Source: Maribacter algarum (ex Zhang et al. 2020)
Lineage (GTDB): Bacteria > Bacteroidota > Bacteroidia > Flavobacteriales > Flavobacteriaceae
Direction of reading: 5' to 3'
NCBI RefSeq assembly: GCF_005885635.1
Contig: NZ_VATY01000002.1
Location: forward strand, 558,001-622,000
DNA length: 64,000 nucleotides
The notes below the pieces were generated by a model that ran no database searches, was not told the origin of the DNA, and saw nothing but the letters and a program-made list of their open reading frames with translations. This document shows positions 54,837-63,937 of this stretch, in pieces. The first letter of the stretch is position 1. Each line of letters starts with the position of its first letter. Both the position numbers and the translations under genes were made by a program.

Positions 54837-54871
54837 TTTTAGACGAACTGCAATTTTTTAGATGAACTGCA
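54837..54871. repeat. Tandem 16-bp direct repeat upstream of the 5-oxoproline operon
   Basis: TTTTAGACGAACTGCA (54837-54852) and TTTTAGATGAACTGCA (54856-54871) differ at one base and are 19 nt apart, about two helical turns. They lie about 160-190 nt before the first gene of the DUF2891-pxp operon and could be a tandem regulator-binding site. Confidence 0.5.
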
Positions 54872-55028
54872 CAAAATTTGTTAAAAATTTAAAGAAAAAA
54901 CCAGAAAGGACAATATGTTCCTAAACGGAAATTTTACTACGACTTGCTAAAATTGTAGTTAAAACCAAAACTCAATTTCAGTTCATTATATTTACCAAAC
55001 AAATCGTTTAAAGAAGCTTCATTTTAGT

Positions 55029-56138
55029 ATGCGTTATTCAACTTTTATTTTATTTTTTATTCTTACCATACTATTAGGTTGTAAAGATGTAGTGAAAGTA
55101 GAACCCATTTTGCTTGAAACTCATAATGCTCCTAAATTAACTTTTACCGAAGCAAATCGATTGGCGAAGCTTCCTTTGGAATGTATTTCGATAGAATACC
55201 CAAATAAGCTAAACCAGTCATTGAATGATGCATCCTTTATTGGAGAACCAAAAGAATTGCACCCTGCTTTTTATGGTTGTTATGATTGGCATTCCGCAGT
55301 ACATGGCCACTGGTCCTTAGTTTCTTTGCTCAAGCAATTTCCGAGTTTGAACCAGGCTGCTGCTATACGCCAGAAATTAGTGACATCGCTTTCGGAGAAA
55401 AATATTTTGGCTGAGGTAGCTTATTTTAAAATCCCGGGTAATGCTTCTTACGAACGGACCTATGGCTGGGCATGGATTCTAAAACTGGCGGAAGAACTGC
55501 ACACTTGGAATGATCCTTTAGCCAGAGACTTAGAAAAGAATCTACAGCCGCTAACTGATTTAATGGCACAGTCTTATCTGGATTTCCTTCCTAAACTGAA
55601 CTATCCCATTCGAGTGGGTGAACATTCCAATACGGCATTCGGTCTCTCATTTGCACTTGATTATGCAGAAACATTGAAGGATGAAGATTTAAAGGCAGAG
55701 ATAGAAAAAACGGTAAAACGCTTTTACTCGAATGATAATACCATGGTAGGTTGTCCATTGGAGTGGGAGCCAAGCGGTTTTGATTTCTTGTCACCCTGCT
55801 TGGAGGAAGCATATTTGGTTTCTAGGATTTATGCACAAATTGAATTCAAAGTATGGTTTGATACCTTTCTTCCCCAGTTGACGAATCCAGAATTCAAATT
55901 GGTGCCAGGAAAAATTTTGGATAGAACCGATGGTAAGTTGGTACATCTAGACGGACTCAACTTCAGCAGAGCTTGGTGTTTATATGGAATTGCCGAGGCA
56001 TTACCTGAATACACCCATATTAAGGAAATAGCAAAAGAGCATATCGAATATTCTTTACCAAATATCGTGGATGATAATTATGGCGGGACCCACTGGTTAG
56101 GGTCTTTTGCCATCTATGCCTTAAATAAAGCTGAGTAA
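55029..56138 (+). CDS. DUF2891 lipoprotein
   Basis: 369 residues; lipobox LLGC. The DUF2891 pattern is clear: ELHPAFYGCYDWHSAVHGHWSLV near residue 78, ERTYGWAWILKLAEEL and LDGLNFSRAWCLYGIAEALPEY (in parts). The fold is predicted as an all-helical toroid like glycan-processing enzymes. Function is unknown. It is one nt upstream of the Nramp-like gene, so it belongs to the 5-oxoproline operon. Confidence 0.87.
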   Translation: MRYSTFILFFILTILLGCKDVVKVEPILLETHNAPKLTFTEANRLAKLPLECISIEYPNKLNQSLNDASFIGEPKELHPAFYGCYDWHSAVHGHWSLVSLLKQFPSLNQAAAIRQKLVTSLSEKNILAEVAYFKIPGNASYERTYGWAWILKLAEELHTWNDPLARDLEKNLQPLTDLMAQSYLDFLPKLNYPIRVGEHSNTAFGLSFALDYAETLKDEDLKAEIEKTVKRFYSNDNTMVGCPLEWEPSGFDFLSPCLEEAYLVSRIYAQIEFKVWFDTFLPQLTNPEFKLVPGKILDRTDGKLVHLDGLNFSRAWCLYGIAEALPEYTHIKEIAKEHIEYSLPNIVDDNYGGTHWLGSFAIYALNKAE

Positions 56139-56139
56139 T

Positions 56140-57333
56140 ATGTTTAAAAAAATAGGTCCGGGAGTTTTAGTAGCGGCTGCTTTTATTGGTCCTGGTACTG
56201 TTACGGCCTGTACTTTGGCTGGAGTGGATTTTGGTTATGCGCTTTTATGGGCGATGTTACTTTCCGTATTGGCCACGATTGTGTTACAAGAGATGTCCGC
56301 ACGCTTAGGGATAATCACTCAAAAGGGACTTGCCGAGGTCATTAAGCAAGAACTCAAAACACCTTGGATTCGATATACCGTGGTTGCTATTGTACTTGGG
56401 GCTATCGTAGTAGGTAACGCAGCCTACGAAGCTGGCAACATTGGCGGAGCAACTTTGGGTCTTGAAGCTATTTTTGGCACCACTTATATTTCTTTCTACC
56501 CTTGGATAATTGGAATATGCGCTTTTATCCTTTTATATATAGGTAGCTACAAAGTGCTAGAAAAAGTATTGGTTTCGTTAGTAATTGTAATGAGTCTTTC
56601 TTTTTTGGTAACTGCCATTATCACCAAGCCAAATGTCATGGCAATGCTAAAAGGTTTATTTGTACCATCAGTTCCCAATGAAAGCATACTGACTATTATA
56701 GCATTGGTAGGTACTACAGTAGTGCCTTATAATTTATTTTTGCATGCGTCCTTGGTAAGTGAAAAATGGAAATCTCCCGATGATTTGAAAGCAGTAAAAA
56801 GAGACACTTATATATCCATTGCACTTGGTGGATTGGTTTCTATGTCCATTATTATTGCCGCAACTTCCATCCAAAGTGGAGAAGTAAAAAATGTCATGGA
56901 TTTGGCGAAAGGTCTCCAACCACTCTATGGTGATGCCGCAAAGTACTTTATGGGGATCGGTCTATTTGCTGCTGGAGTTACTTCTGCAATTACTGCGCCT
57001 TTAGCAGCCGCATATGTCGCCAACAGCTGCTTTGGATGGAAAGTCGGTTTGAAACATCTAAAATTCAAATTAGTTTGGATGATTATCTTGGGAGTAGGAG
57101 TATTATTTATGTCCTTTGGTATCAAACCTATTGAAGTGATAAAATTTGCTCAGATTGCCAATGGTATTCTACTACCCGCAATTGCAATTTTCTTATTGTG
57201 GGTAGTGAATCGCCCTTCGGTCATGGGAAAATACAAGAATACACTCCTACAGAATATCTTCGGACTGCTAATCATTGCTTTAGCCATTGTATTGGGAGCC
57301 AAAAGTATTTTTAAAGTAATCGGAATGTTATAG
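56140..57333 (+). CDS. Nramp-related transporter lacking the metal-binding residues
   Basis: 397 residues, about 11 helices. The Nramp/SLC11 fold is clear (GPGVLVAAAFIGPGTVTACTLAG), but the helix-1 motif DPGN reads GPGT and the helix-6 motif (MPHN in classical Nramp) reads VVPYN, so the Asp, Asn and Met that bind Mn/Fe are gone. It is directly followed, with no gap, by pxpA; a related Nramp-like gene (ycsG) sits by ycsF in Bacillus subtilis. A carrier for 5-oxoproline or related amino acid is the inference. Confidence 0.85.
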   Translation: MFKKIGPGVLVAAAFIGPGTVTACTLAGVDFGYALLWAMLLSVLATIVLQEMSARLGIITQKGLAEVIKQELKTPWIRYTVVAIVLGAIVVGNAAYEAGNIGGATLGLEAIFGTTYISFYPWIIGICAFILLYIGSYKVLEKVLVSLVIVMSLSFLVTAIITKPNVMAMLKGLFVPSVPNESILTIIALVGTTVVPYNLFLHASLVSEKWKSPDDLKAVKRDTYISIALGGLVSMSIIIAATSIQSGEVKNVMDLAKGLQPLYGDAAKYFMGIGLFAAGVTSAITAPLAAAYVANSCFGWKVGLKHLKFKLVWMIILGVGVLFMSFGIKPIEVIKFAQIANGILLPAIAIFLLWVVNRPSVMGKYKNTLLQNIFGLLIIALAIVLGAKSIFKVIGML

Positions 57334-58080
57334 ATGAAAAAGTACAGTATCGATATCAACTGTGATGTGGGCGAAGGCATAGGCAACGAGGCTGAGCTAC
57401 TTCCCTTGATTTCGTCTTGTAATATTGCTTGTGGGGGCCATGCTGGGGATATTGAAACAATGACCAATGTGGTTCGCTTGGCAAAGGAAAACAAGGTGAG
57501 GGTGGGAGCACATCCTTCTTACCCTGATAAACAAAATTTTGGAAGGGTTTCCATGGATATTCCTTCCGAACTTTTAGTTAAGAGCATTCAAACGCAGATA
57601 GAAAGCTTTACCTCCGTCTTGGAAAAAGAAAATGTACCGATTCACCATATAAAGCCTCATGGTGCTTTGTATAATGATATTGTAAGAGATGAAGACTTGG
57701 CCAAGGTCTTTTTAGAGGCTATTGCAATGTATAAGGGTTATGTTTTCTTATATGTTCCTTATAATTCGAAAATTGAAGCAGAATCTTTAAAGAAAAACTT
57801 TAATATAAAATATGAAGCCTTTGGTGACCGAAACTATAACAAAGACCTCTCTTTAGTGTCTCGAAAACTTCCAAATGCTGTTATTGAAAAACCTGAACTG
57901 GTGCTTTCGCATTTGCTCTCAATGGTCAAAGAAGGGCGATTAAAAACGCAGGATGGTGGTCATGTAGAACTTCAGGCTGACACCTTTTGTATTCATGGTG
58001 ATACTCCTTCTGCTTTGCAAATATTGATGTACCTTACAAGTGCATTACCTGAACATAATATTCTTATCAAGCGTGAGTAA
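57334..58080 (+). CDS. pxpA: 5-oxoprolinase subunit A (LamB/YcsF family)
   Basis: 248 residues. The opening IDINCDVGEG, the SCNIACGGHAGD segment and VGAHPSYPD, then HIKPHGALYND and FCIHGD, are the complete LamB/YcsF signature with metal-binding His and Asp residues. With PxpB and PxpC it forms the prokaryotic ATP-dependent 5-oxoprolinase, which opens pyroglutamate to glutamate. Starts at the base after the transporter's stop. Confidence 0.94.
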   Translation: MKKYSIDINCDVGEGIGNEAELLPLISSCNIACGGHAGDIETMTNVVRLAKENKVRVGAHPSYPDKQNFGRVSMDIPSELLVKSIQTQIESFTSVLEKENVPIHHIKPHGALYNDIVRDEDLAKVFLEAIAMYKGYVFLYVPYNSKIEAESLKKNFNIKYEAFGDRNYNKDLSLVSRKLPNAVIEKPELVLSHLLSMVKEGRLKTQDGGHVELQADTFCIHGDTPSALQILMYLTSALPEHNILIKRE

Positions 58081-58810
58081 GTTTTCTATTTCCATACGGC
58101 CTTTTGGCGTTCATGCAATTTTGGTAGAATGGCCAAATAAGGTAGATGAGGTAATTCTTAATGATATTCTAAGATTTTCCAATTTTTTAGAAACAAGTTG
58201 TTTGGATATCAATAAATGGGAAATAGTACCTGCATATAACTCCATCACCTTAATACTTCGCCAGGAACCTATTCAATTTGATAGACTGATAAAAAGATTA
58301 AAACAATGGTACGGCGAATGCGGAGATAGCAAACCAAAGCAAAAATACCTCTGGAAACTCCCTGTATGTTATGACTTGGACTTTGGAATAGATTTAGAGG
58401 AGGTTGCTGAGAAGTTATCCTTGAATATCAAAGAGGTAGTGAAACAGCATACCGAAAACGTCTACACGGTATTTGGAATAGGGTTCCTGCCAGGTTTTAT
58501 GTATTTGGGTGGTTTGCCGAAATCCCTGGAAATCGCTCGAAGGGCAACACCTCGGCTAAAAGTGCAAAAGGGCGCTGTAGGGCTCGCTGGAAAGCAGACA
58601 GGAATCTATCCACAAGAATCCCCAGGAGGATGGAATATCATTGGAAATTGTTCGGTGCCCATGTTCAATCCGAAAAGCGATAACCCGTGTTTTGTCAGCG
58701 TTGGGGATAAGGTCCAGTTTTTTGCCATAGAAAGGGCAGAGTACGATTTACATAAAATTGAAGGGGAAGTTGGTATCTATAAACTTGAAAAAACCAAATG
58801 GGATGCTTAA
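58073..58810 (+). CDS. pxpB: 5-oxoprolinase subunit B (KipI family)
   Basis: 245 residues from a GTG at 58073; an upstream GTG at 58040 would extend the frame into pxpA but the KipI N-terminus (SISIRPFGVHAILVEW) fits 58073. The core VYTVFGIGFLPGFMYLGGLP and the CT_C_D motif VGLAGKQTGIYPQESPGGWNIIG (in parts) are intact. It overlaps pxpA by 8 nt. Part of the 5-oxoprolinase complex. Confidence 0.92.
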   Translation: MSKFSISIRPFGVHAILVEWPNKVDEVILNDILRFSNFLETSCLDINKWEIVPAYNSITLILRQEPIQFDRLIKRLKQWYGECGDSKPKQKYLWKLPVCYDLDFGIDLEEVAEKLSLNIKEVVKQHTENVYTVFGIGFLPGFMYLGGLPKSLEIARRATPRLKVQKGAVGLAGKQTGIYPQESPGGWNIIGNCSVPMFNPKSDNPCFVSVGDKVQFFAIERAEYDLHKIEGEVGIYKLEKTKWDA

Positions 58811-59654
58811 AGTATTGAAATCAGGTTTTTTCACTACCATACAAGATGCTGGTCGATTTGGTTATTTGAACAAAGGAGTACCAGTTGCCGGCTATATGGA
58901 CTCCTTTTCTGCATCAAAACTCAACAAACTCCTTGACAATAAAATTGAAGCCGCCGTCATGGAGATTACAATGACGGGCCCAACACTTTTATTTGAAGAA
59001 CCAACTTACGTCTGCTTAGGAGGTGCTGATATATCGGTTACGCTGAACAATAATCCGATTGAACAGTATAGGGTCTATAAAATCATCAAAGGAGATATCA
59101 TTTCCTACGGACGTCTAAAGAAGGGTTTTCGTAATTATTTGGCCATTAAAAACGGATTTAAAACTCCAATGGTTATTGGAAGTCGGTCTTTTTATTATCC
59201 ATTAACTGATAAAAGTCATTTAGGTGATCAATCGGAGTTGGTTTATGAAGCGTGTGAGAATTATAATGCCAAAATTTCAGAGTTAAAAGTAGATTCGTTT
59301 TTAGATGAAAAGATATTGCATGTAGCAATAGGTCCTGAGTTCGAACTTTTAAACGATAGGCAGTTAGAACAATTGTTTGCTAAGAACTTTACAGTGGCAA
59401 AAGACTATAATCGCATGGCATATCAATTAGAACAAACTATTGAAGGGCATTCGCATTCGATGCTAACTTCGGCAACTTTGCCAGGTACAATTCAAATTAC
59501 CCCATCGGGTAAATTGATTGTGTTAATGAAAGATGGTCAAACTACTGGTGGGTATCCACGCATTTTACAGCTTTCTGATAAGGCGATTTCTATTTTGGCC
59601 CAAAAGAAATATGGCGATACTATTTCTTTTAAACTAGTGAGGTTAAATACTTGA
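58803..59654 (+). CDS. pxpC: 5-oxoprolinase subunit C (KipA/biotin-dependent carboxyltransferase-like)
   Basis: 283 residues from the ATG at 58803, overlapping pxpB by 8 nt; an earlier in-frame start exists at 58758 but MLKVLKSGFFTTIQDAGRFGY is the typical opening. The AHS2 pattern is clear (CLGGADISVTLNNNPI, GRLKKGFRNYLAIKNGF, TTGGYPRILQL). Third subunit of the pyroglutamate-opening enzyme. Confidence 0.92.
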   Translation: MLKVLKSGFFTTIQDAGRFGYLNKGVPVAGYMDSFSASKLNKLLDNKIEAAVMEITMTGPTLLFEEPTYVCLGGADISVTLNNNPIEQYRVYKIIKGDIISYGRLKKGFRNYLAIKNGFKTPMVIGSRSFYYPLTDKSHLGDQSELVYEACENYNAKISELKVDSFLDEKILHVAIGPEFELLNDRQLEQLFAKNFTVAKDYNRMAYQLEQTIEGHSHSMLTSATLPGTIQITPSGKLIVLMKDGQTTGGYPRILQLSDKAISILAQKKYGDTISFKLVRLNT

Positions 59655-59992
59655 TTATAAACACCTTCGATTAATTTTAAATTGCATTTTAACTAAGGCT
59701 TCATTCGACGAACGGTAAAGTGAAACACCGTTCATAGTTCTTTTTTTAGTCCTTATCGATTATCTTCTATTTGGTCGGAATGGATTCTAGATACTTCCTA
59801 AGTTTATCATCCCTAATCCCAAATTCTAAACCTATGAATGTCCCAAATCCTCAAACTAAAAGCTGTAATCTTCACTAGCGATTTAGTGTAGCCAATTCAA
59901 TTTTCCATTTGAAGTAATAGTCCTGATTTACTAAAACCTTATGGAACAATCTTAAAGAAATAAACACAACTGAATCTATAAACCCTACTATT
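59655..59992. other. 338-nt gap before the large secreted protein
   Basis: No gene seen. It holds a weak terminator-like hairpin just after pxpC (59710-59747) and presumably the promoter of the secreted protein; no clear TAnnTTTG box with a good -33 element could be fixed. Confidence 0.5.
59710..59747 (+). terminator. Weak intrinsic terminator of the pxp operon
   Basis: GAACGGT (59710-59716) pairs with ACCGTTC (59727-59733) over 7 bp with a 10-nt loop, followed shortly by a run of seven Ts (59741-59747). Position after pxpC is right, but the stem is short. Confidence 0.45.
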
Positions 59993-62900
59993 ATGATTAA
60001 AAAACTACACGACCAATTCAATTTAAGAACAAGCCCGGTTCCCAGAAGATTCCGTCTTTTGGCACCCATGCTTATTATTTTACTGTATTTTGGCGGAGGA
60101 CCGTCTTTATTTGCTCAAACAACCAACACGCTTCCATTTACAGATGCTACAGAAGCATTGATTTATGATTTTAATGCCTGTGCCTCGTTTTCACATGATG
60201 AATCTTTCAAAGACTATACTGAGTTTACACCGGTGACTGGTAATTCTTGTGCTACCATTTCCGGGGGACAAATCTACCGAGTCACAGGTAATCATTCATG
60301 TACCAGTGATGAGCATGGCACTGCGGGTGATGCCGCTTGTTTCCAGTCAAGTACAGATGGTCATTACACCGCAGATCACGATTTGGCTATACGATTTGAT
60401 ATTGAACTAAATGGTGGAAATGATAAGGCCAGCCGTTTGGATGGAATTTCATTTAAACAACTAGCGCCTCATCAATACCTTTGGAACAACACTGGAATTA
60501 CAGGTTCTACAGGACCAAACAACTATCCAACAAAATTTGGAATTCGCGTATCGAAAGACGGTGCAGAAATTATGGTGATATCGGATTTAGCCACCACGCA
60601 ATCTTGGTATACCTCAGAATTCAACTTCAACCATAATGAACATTTTATAGTAGCTGCTGGGGTAACTAGCATATTTACTTTTGAATTGTATAGTTATGCC
60701 CCAGTAGGTAACGGTGCCTCCGTTTCCGCATGGGATTTAGATGATTTAAAGATATTTTCTTCTTGTGAGGAGGAGTGTAATTTGACCGTGGATGCTGGTG
60801 AAGACCAAACAAGTTGTACGGCCGAGGAATATGTTTTGACTGCAAATGCCTCAAATGAGTCTACTTGCAGTGAAATTATTTCTTCCTATAAAATCACTGA
60901 TTCAAATACAGAAGCGGGTTGTTTTACAGCAGACCCAGGAGTAATTTTCCAAAAAGGCGCTGGCTGTCAAGGTATCGATTATGTATGGAGCGCTGGTGAT
61001 GATTTAATTTTAAATGAATATGCTGATAATACGGCCACTATTACGGGTACTGTGATTGACCAAAATGGTCGAATTGCCACTGTAAATATGGAATTGTCCG
61101 ATAGGGAGAATTCGGGTACTACTTGGAATGCCTCTTGTTATTTAGACGGTATATCTGGTCCAGAAACCTACTATCGTTCTTTTATTGGTGCGATAACCGT
61201 AGATGGTATTGCTCAATCTGTGGGGACGCGCTTCAATGCGCACTATATTCTTGCTGATGGAGCTGGTTTTGATTCTAGCCAATACGGACTAGGTGCTTGG
61301 ACGGGTGGTGCTTTCGGTGAATGTACCGAATGGTTCGCCAACCTCGTTCCAATGGAAATTGAGAATCCGAACCAAGCGATAGAATACCTTTGGTCAACTG
61401 GGGAAACTACCCAATCGATTACGGTTACAGAAGCTGGTGAGTATACCGTTACCGTTTCTGATTGTAAAGGCTGTACTGCAACTGATACCGTTGTTGTTGA
61501 AGTTATCAACCCTAAAGCATATGAGCTTACAGGAGGAGACTCTTTCTGTATTGATGGGGAAGCTGATTTTCTTACAGATAATACGATTAGTGTTTCCGGA
61601 GATAGTATTGGTGCGAACAACACCTTTGTAGTGACTGATTCAGATGGAAAGATTCTTGGTCTTCCAGCTACTTTAGACCAAGTAAAAGCAATCGATTTCG
61701 ATGGGGCTGGCCCGGGCACTTGCCTTGTATGGCACTTAGCTTTCGAAGACGGATTACAAGGCGCTTCCATGGGTGCGAATGCCAATGATTTGGAGGGATG
61801 TTTTAATCTTTCAAACCCAATTAGCGTAATACGTAATGAAGGACCTACTGCAAATGCTGGTGATGATGTAACTGTTTGTTCTGGTGAAGAAGTTATGTTA
61901 ACTGCCACTGGCGAAGGTTCATACTTATGGTCTACTGGTGAGACTACCGCAGCAATTAAAGTAGCTCCAACTACAGAAACTACATACACAGTGACGGTAA
62001 CATCCGACGAAGGTTGCGAAGCTAGCGATGAGGTTATGGTCAGCGTTGAAGAGAAGGTTAGCATTGGTGATTTCGTTTGGTTGGATGAAAATCGAAACGG
62101 ATTGCAAGATGATAGTGCTTCTGGAGTTAACGATGTAAAAGTTACCTTATACCAGTGCAATGGTGATGCCATTTCTTCCACTATGACAGCCGATAATGCT
62201 GCCGGAGAGCCTGGAGCTTATACTTTTGAAGTTTGTCCAAACTCGGGTGAATATTATGTAGTCTTTGGTGATATTCCTGACGGGATGGAGTTTACCGATA
62301 GCGATACCGGTACTGATGACACCAAAGATTCTGATGCCAACGAAAATGGTCGTACAGAATGTTTTGAGGTTACAGATGTGGACGATCTTAGTATTGATGG
62401 CGGATTAATTAAAATTTGTGACATCAATATCGATGCTGGCGATGATGCAACTATCTGTACCAACGAAACGATTGAGATAACTGCGGATATTTTGGATAAT
62501 ACTGCAGATTGCCCTGGAGTATGTGTCTATCCCATCAAGGACCAAGAGCGTTGTTATGGTCCAGAGGGAAATTATGAAGTATACCTTGTTTCTACAGGAC
62601 ATGTTGACAATTTCAAATTCAAAGCTTCCGAGCAGAAATTTGAAAGGTATGCGGATAATACAGCGCGTTATACGGCCACGGCGAGTAATGGAAAAGATGT
62701 GATTAAAATTGATGCTCTTTACACGGGTTATACCACGAATACTCCTGTGGGAAGTCCTAAAAACAATGCATGTCAACAATATGACACTTCAGATTGGGAG
62801 TATTGGACAACCTGGTCTGGTACAATCACATCGGAGAATCATGGTGTGTTTAACCTTTCTGTAAAGGAGGCAGCATTCCAAATGGGAGATGGTGCTGATG

Positions 62901-63520
62901 TTACAAGAACTGGTTTCGGAGCCTCAGGTTGGTTCTATGTTGATGGTGGTGATGGATTCTACTCTGAAGGTGACGTAAATGTAACGATAGACCCTTGTGT
63001 CGAGAACGGCGTAACTTTCAAATGGACTACTGAAGACGGTAATATAGTGGGTAATGCTGACCAAAAGACGATAAAGGTTAATCAGCCAGGTACTTATGTC
63101 GTTGAAGCCGTAAACTGCGTTGATTGTTTTACAAGGGATAAAATTACGGTAACGAAAGGTACTTGTGACAATGGAGCGAAAACCGAAGCCTCTCCTAAAA
63201 TGTCCACAGTGTATCCTGTTCCAGTTCAATCGGGCGGAACATTAACTATCGCCTTCGATATTCCGGAAGCGTCTAAAGACAATTCAAGATTACAATCTGC
63301 AAGCCTGAAGGCTACGGTGGACTTCCCCGATAGACAGGAGGACGTGACAATGCTATTGTACGATATGATGGGTAGAGTGATAAATGTTCCAAGAACATAT
63401 AAAATTGTGAACGGTAAAGCTGTTATCTATTTGGTACTTGATCATATACCTTCAGGTAAATATATCCTGAGGGCGCAAGGACCGAATTGGTCTGATGCTA
63501 AAAATGTTCTGGTAAAGTAA
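59993..63520 (+). CDS. Large secreted SdrD_B protein with a T9SS-like C-terminal sorting domain
   Basis: 1175 residues. A long signal region ends near GGGPSLFAQ. Three Ig/PKD-like segments with the WSTGETT pattern lie at about 465-505, 640-690 and 1008-1055; an SdrD_B domain at about 687-807 (IGDFVWLDENRNGLQDD). The end (about 1071-1175) fits the T9SS type A sorting fold: VYPVPVQSGGTLTIAFD, LYDMMGRVI and IPSGKYILRA, though with an extra stretch of about 30 residues between strands. Secreted and probably surface-attached through the type IX system; adhesin role inferred. Confidence 0.85.
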   Translation: MIKKLHDQFNLRTSPVPRRFRLLAPMLIILLYFGGGPSLFAQTTNTLPFTDATEALIYDFNACASFSHDESFKDYTEFTPVTGNSCATISGGQIYRVTGNHSCTSDEHGTAGDAACFQSSTDGHYTADHDLAIRFDIELNGGNDKASRLDGISFKQLAPHQYLWNNTGITGSTGPNNYPTKFGIRVSKDGAEIMVISDLATTQSWYTSEFNFNHNEHFIVAAGVTSIFTFELYSYAPVGNGASVSAWDLDDLKIFSSCEEECNLTVDAGEDQTSCTAEEYVLTANASNESTCSEIISSYKITDSNTEAGCFTADPGVIFQKGAGCQGIDYVWSAGDDLILNEYADNTATITGTVIDQNGRIATVNMELSDRENSGTTWNASCYLDGISGPETYYRSFIGAITVDGIAQSVGTRFNAHYILADGAGFDSSQYGLGAWTGGAFGECTEWFANLVPMEIENPNQAIEYLWSTGETTQSITVTEAGEYTVTVSDCKGCTATDTVVVEVINPKAYELTGGDSFCIDGEADFLTDNTISVSGDSIGANNTFVVTDSDGKILGLPATLDQVKAIDFDGAGPGTCLVWHLAFEDGLQGASMGANANDLEGCFNLSNPISVIRNEGPTANAGDDVTVCSGEEVMLTATGEGSYLWSTGETTAAIKVAPTTETTYTVTVTSDEGCEASDEVMVSVEEKVSIGDFVWLDENRNGLQDDSASGVNDVKVTLYQCNGDAISSTMTADNAAGEPGAYTFEVCPNSGEYYVVFGDIPDGMEFTDSDTGTDDTKDSDANENGRTECFEVTDVDDLSIDGGLIKICDINIDAGDDATICTNETIEITADILDNTADCPGVCVYPIKDQERCYGPEGNYEVYLVSTGHVDNFKFKASEQKFERYADNTARYTATASNGKDVIKIDALYTGYTTNTPVGSPKNNACQQYDTSDWEYWTTWSGTITSENHGVFNLSVKEAAFQMGDGADVTRTGFGASGWFYVDGGDGFYSEGDVNVTIDPCVENGVTFKWTTEDGNIVGNADQKTIKVNQPGTYVVEAVNCVDCFTRDKITVTKGTCDNGAKTEASPKMSTVYPVPVQSGGTLTIAFDIPEASKDNSRLQSASLKATVDFPDRQEDVTMLLYDMMGRVINVPRTYKIVNGKAVIYLVLDHIPSGKYILRAQGPNWSDAKNVLVK

Positions 63521-63543
63521 AACCAGACTAACTCAAAGTTAAG

Positions 63544-63577
63544 AAAGCTACAGCCAATTTGGTTGTAGCTTTTTTTA
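63544..63577 (+). terminator. Intrinsic terminator of the SdrD_B protein gene
   Basis: Arms AAAGCTACAGCC (63544-63555) and GGTTGTAGCTTT (63561-63572) pair over 12 bp with one G-U pair and a 5-nt loop, followed by TTTTT. It sits 23 nt after the stop. Confidence 0.85.
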
Positions 63578-63670
63578 TGTTTAGTTTTGAGGTGCATGAA
63601 AACAAATAAGAAGTTAGTCAACGTCATTCTGATTGTCCCACAAACGGGATGATATAGATTTTCATTGACT

Positions 63671-63710
63671 AAGAAAGCCTGTATCAAATATATTTGATAC
63701 AGGCTTTCTT
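63671..63710. repeat. 40-nt perfect palindrome, probable bidirectional terminator
   Basis: The 20-nt arm AAGAAAGCCTGTATCAAATA is followed at once by its exact complement, giving an uninterrupted palindrome. The flanks are rich in A and T. It is about 150 nt after the previous stop and about 230 nt before ilvD; a second terminator or a small-RNA end are both possible. Confidence 0.75.
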
Positions 63711-63882
63711 CATTAAAGAAACACTTGTTTTTTCAGAGAGCAATAAATAAGACGGAATGACACCAATGAATATGGTAAAAATATCAACTTATATAATTGA
63801 TAATCAAATAATTAAATTAAATATCTTAAAAGTGAATTTGTATCTATTCACTATGTTAAAAATACAAGGGTTATGAAACTTT

Positions 63883-63890
63883 TATATTTG
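63883..63890 (+). promoter_or_regulatory. Candidate -7 box upstream of ilvD
   Basis: TATATTTG fits the TAnnTTTG -7 consensus of Bacteroidota and lies 48 nt before the ATG. No matching -33 TTG is at the expected distance, so it is tentative. Confidence 0.3.
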
Positions 63891-63937
63891 TTTGTGAGGA
63901 CTATTAAGTCGAGTTTGACAACGCTAGAACTATAAAA

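Larger units (their letters stand above)
63521..63937. other. 417-nt gap with two terminator hairpins and an ilvD leader
   Basis: Two strong hairpins (63544-63577 and 63671-63710) lie in the first half. The second half is AT-rich leader with a TATATTTG -7-like box at 63883-63890 but no good -33 element. No gene is seen. Confidence 0.6.

Noticed and set aside
61243-62181. 312-codon minus-strand frame opposite the SdrD_B protein
   Set aside because: Ser/Pro-rich antisense frame of a repetitive gene; the plus-strand protein has clear domains and the antisense frame has none.
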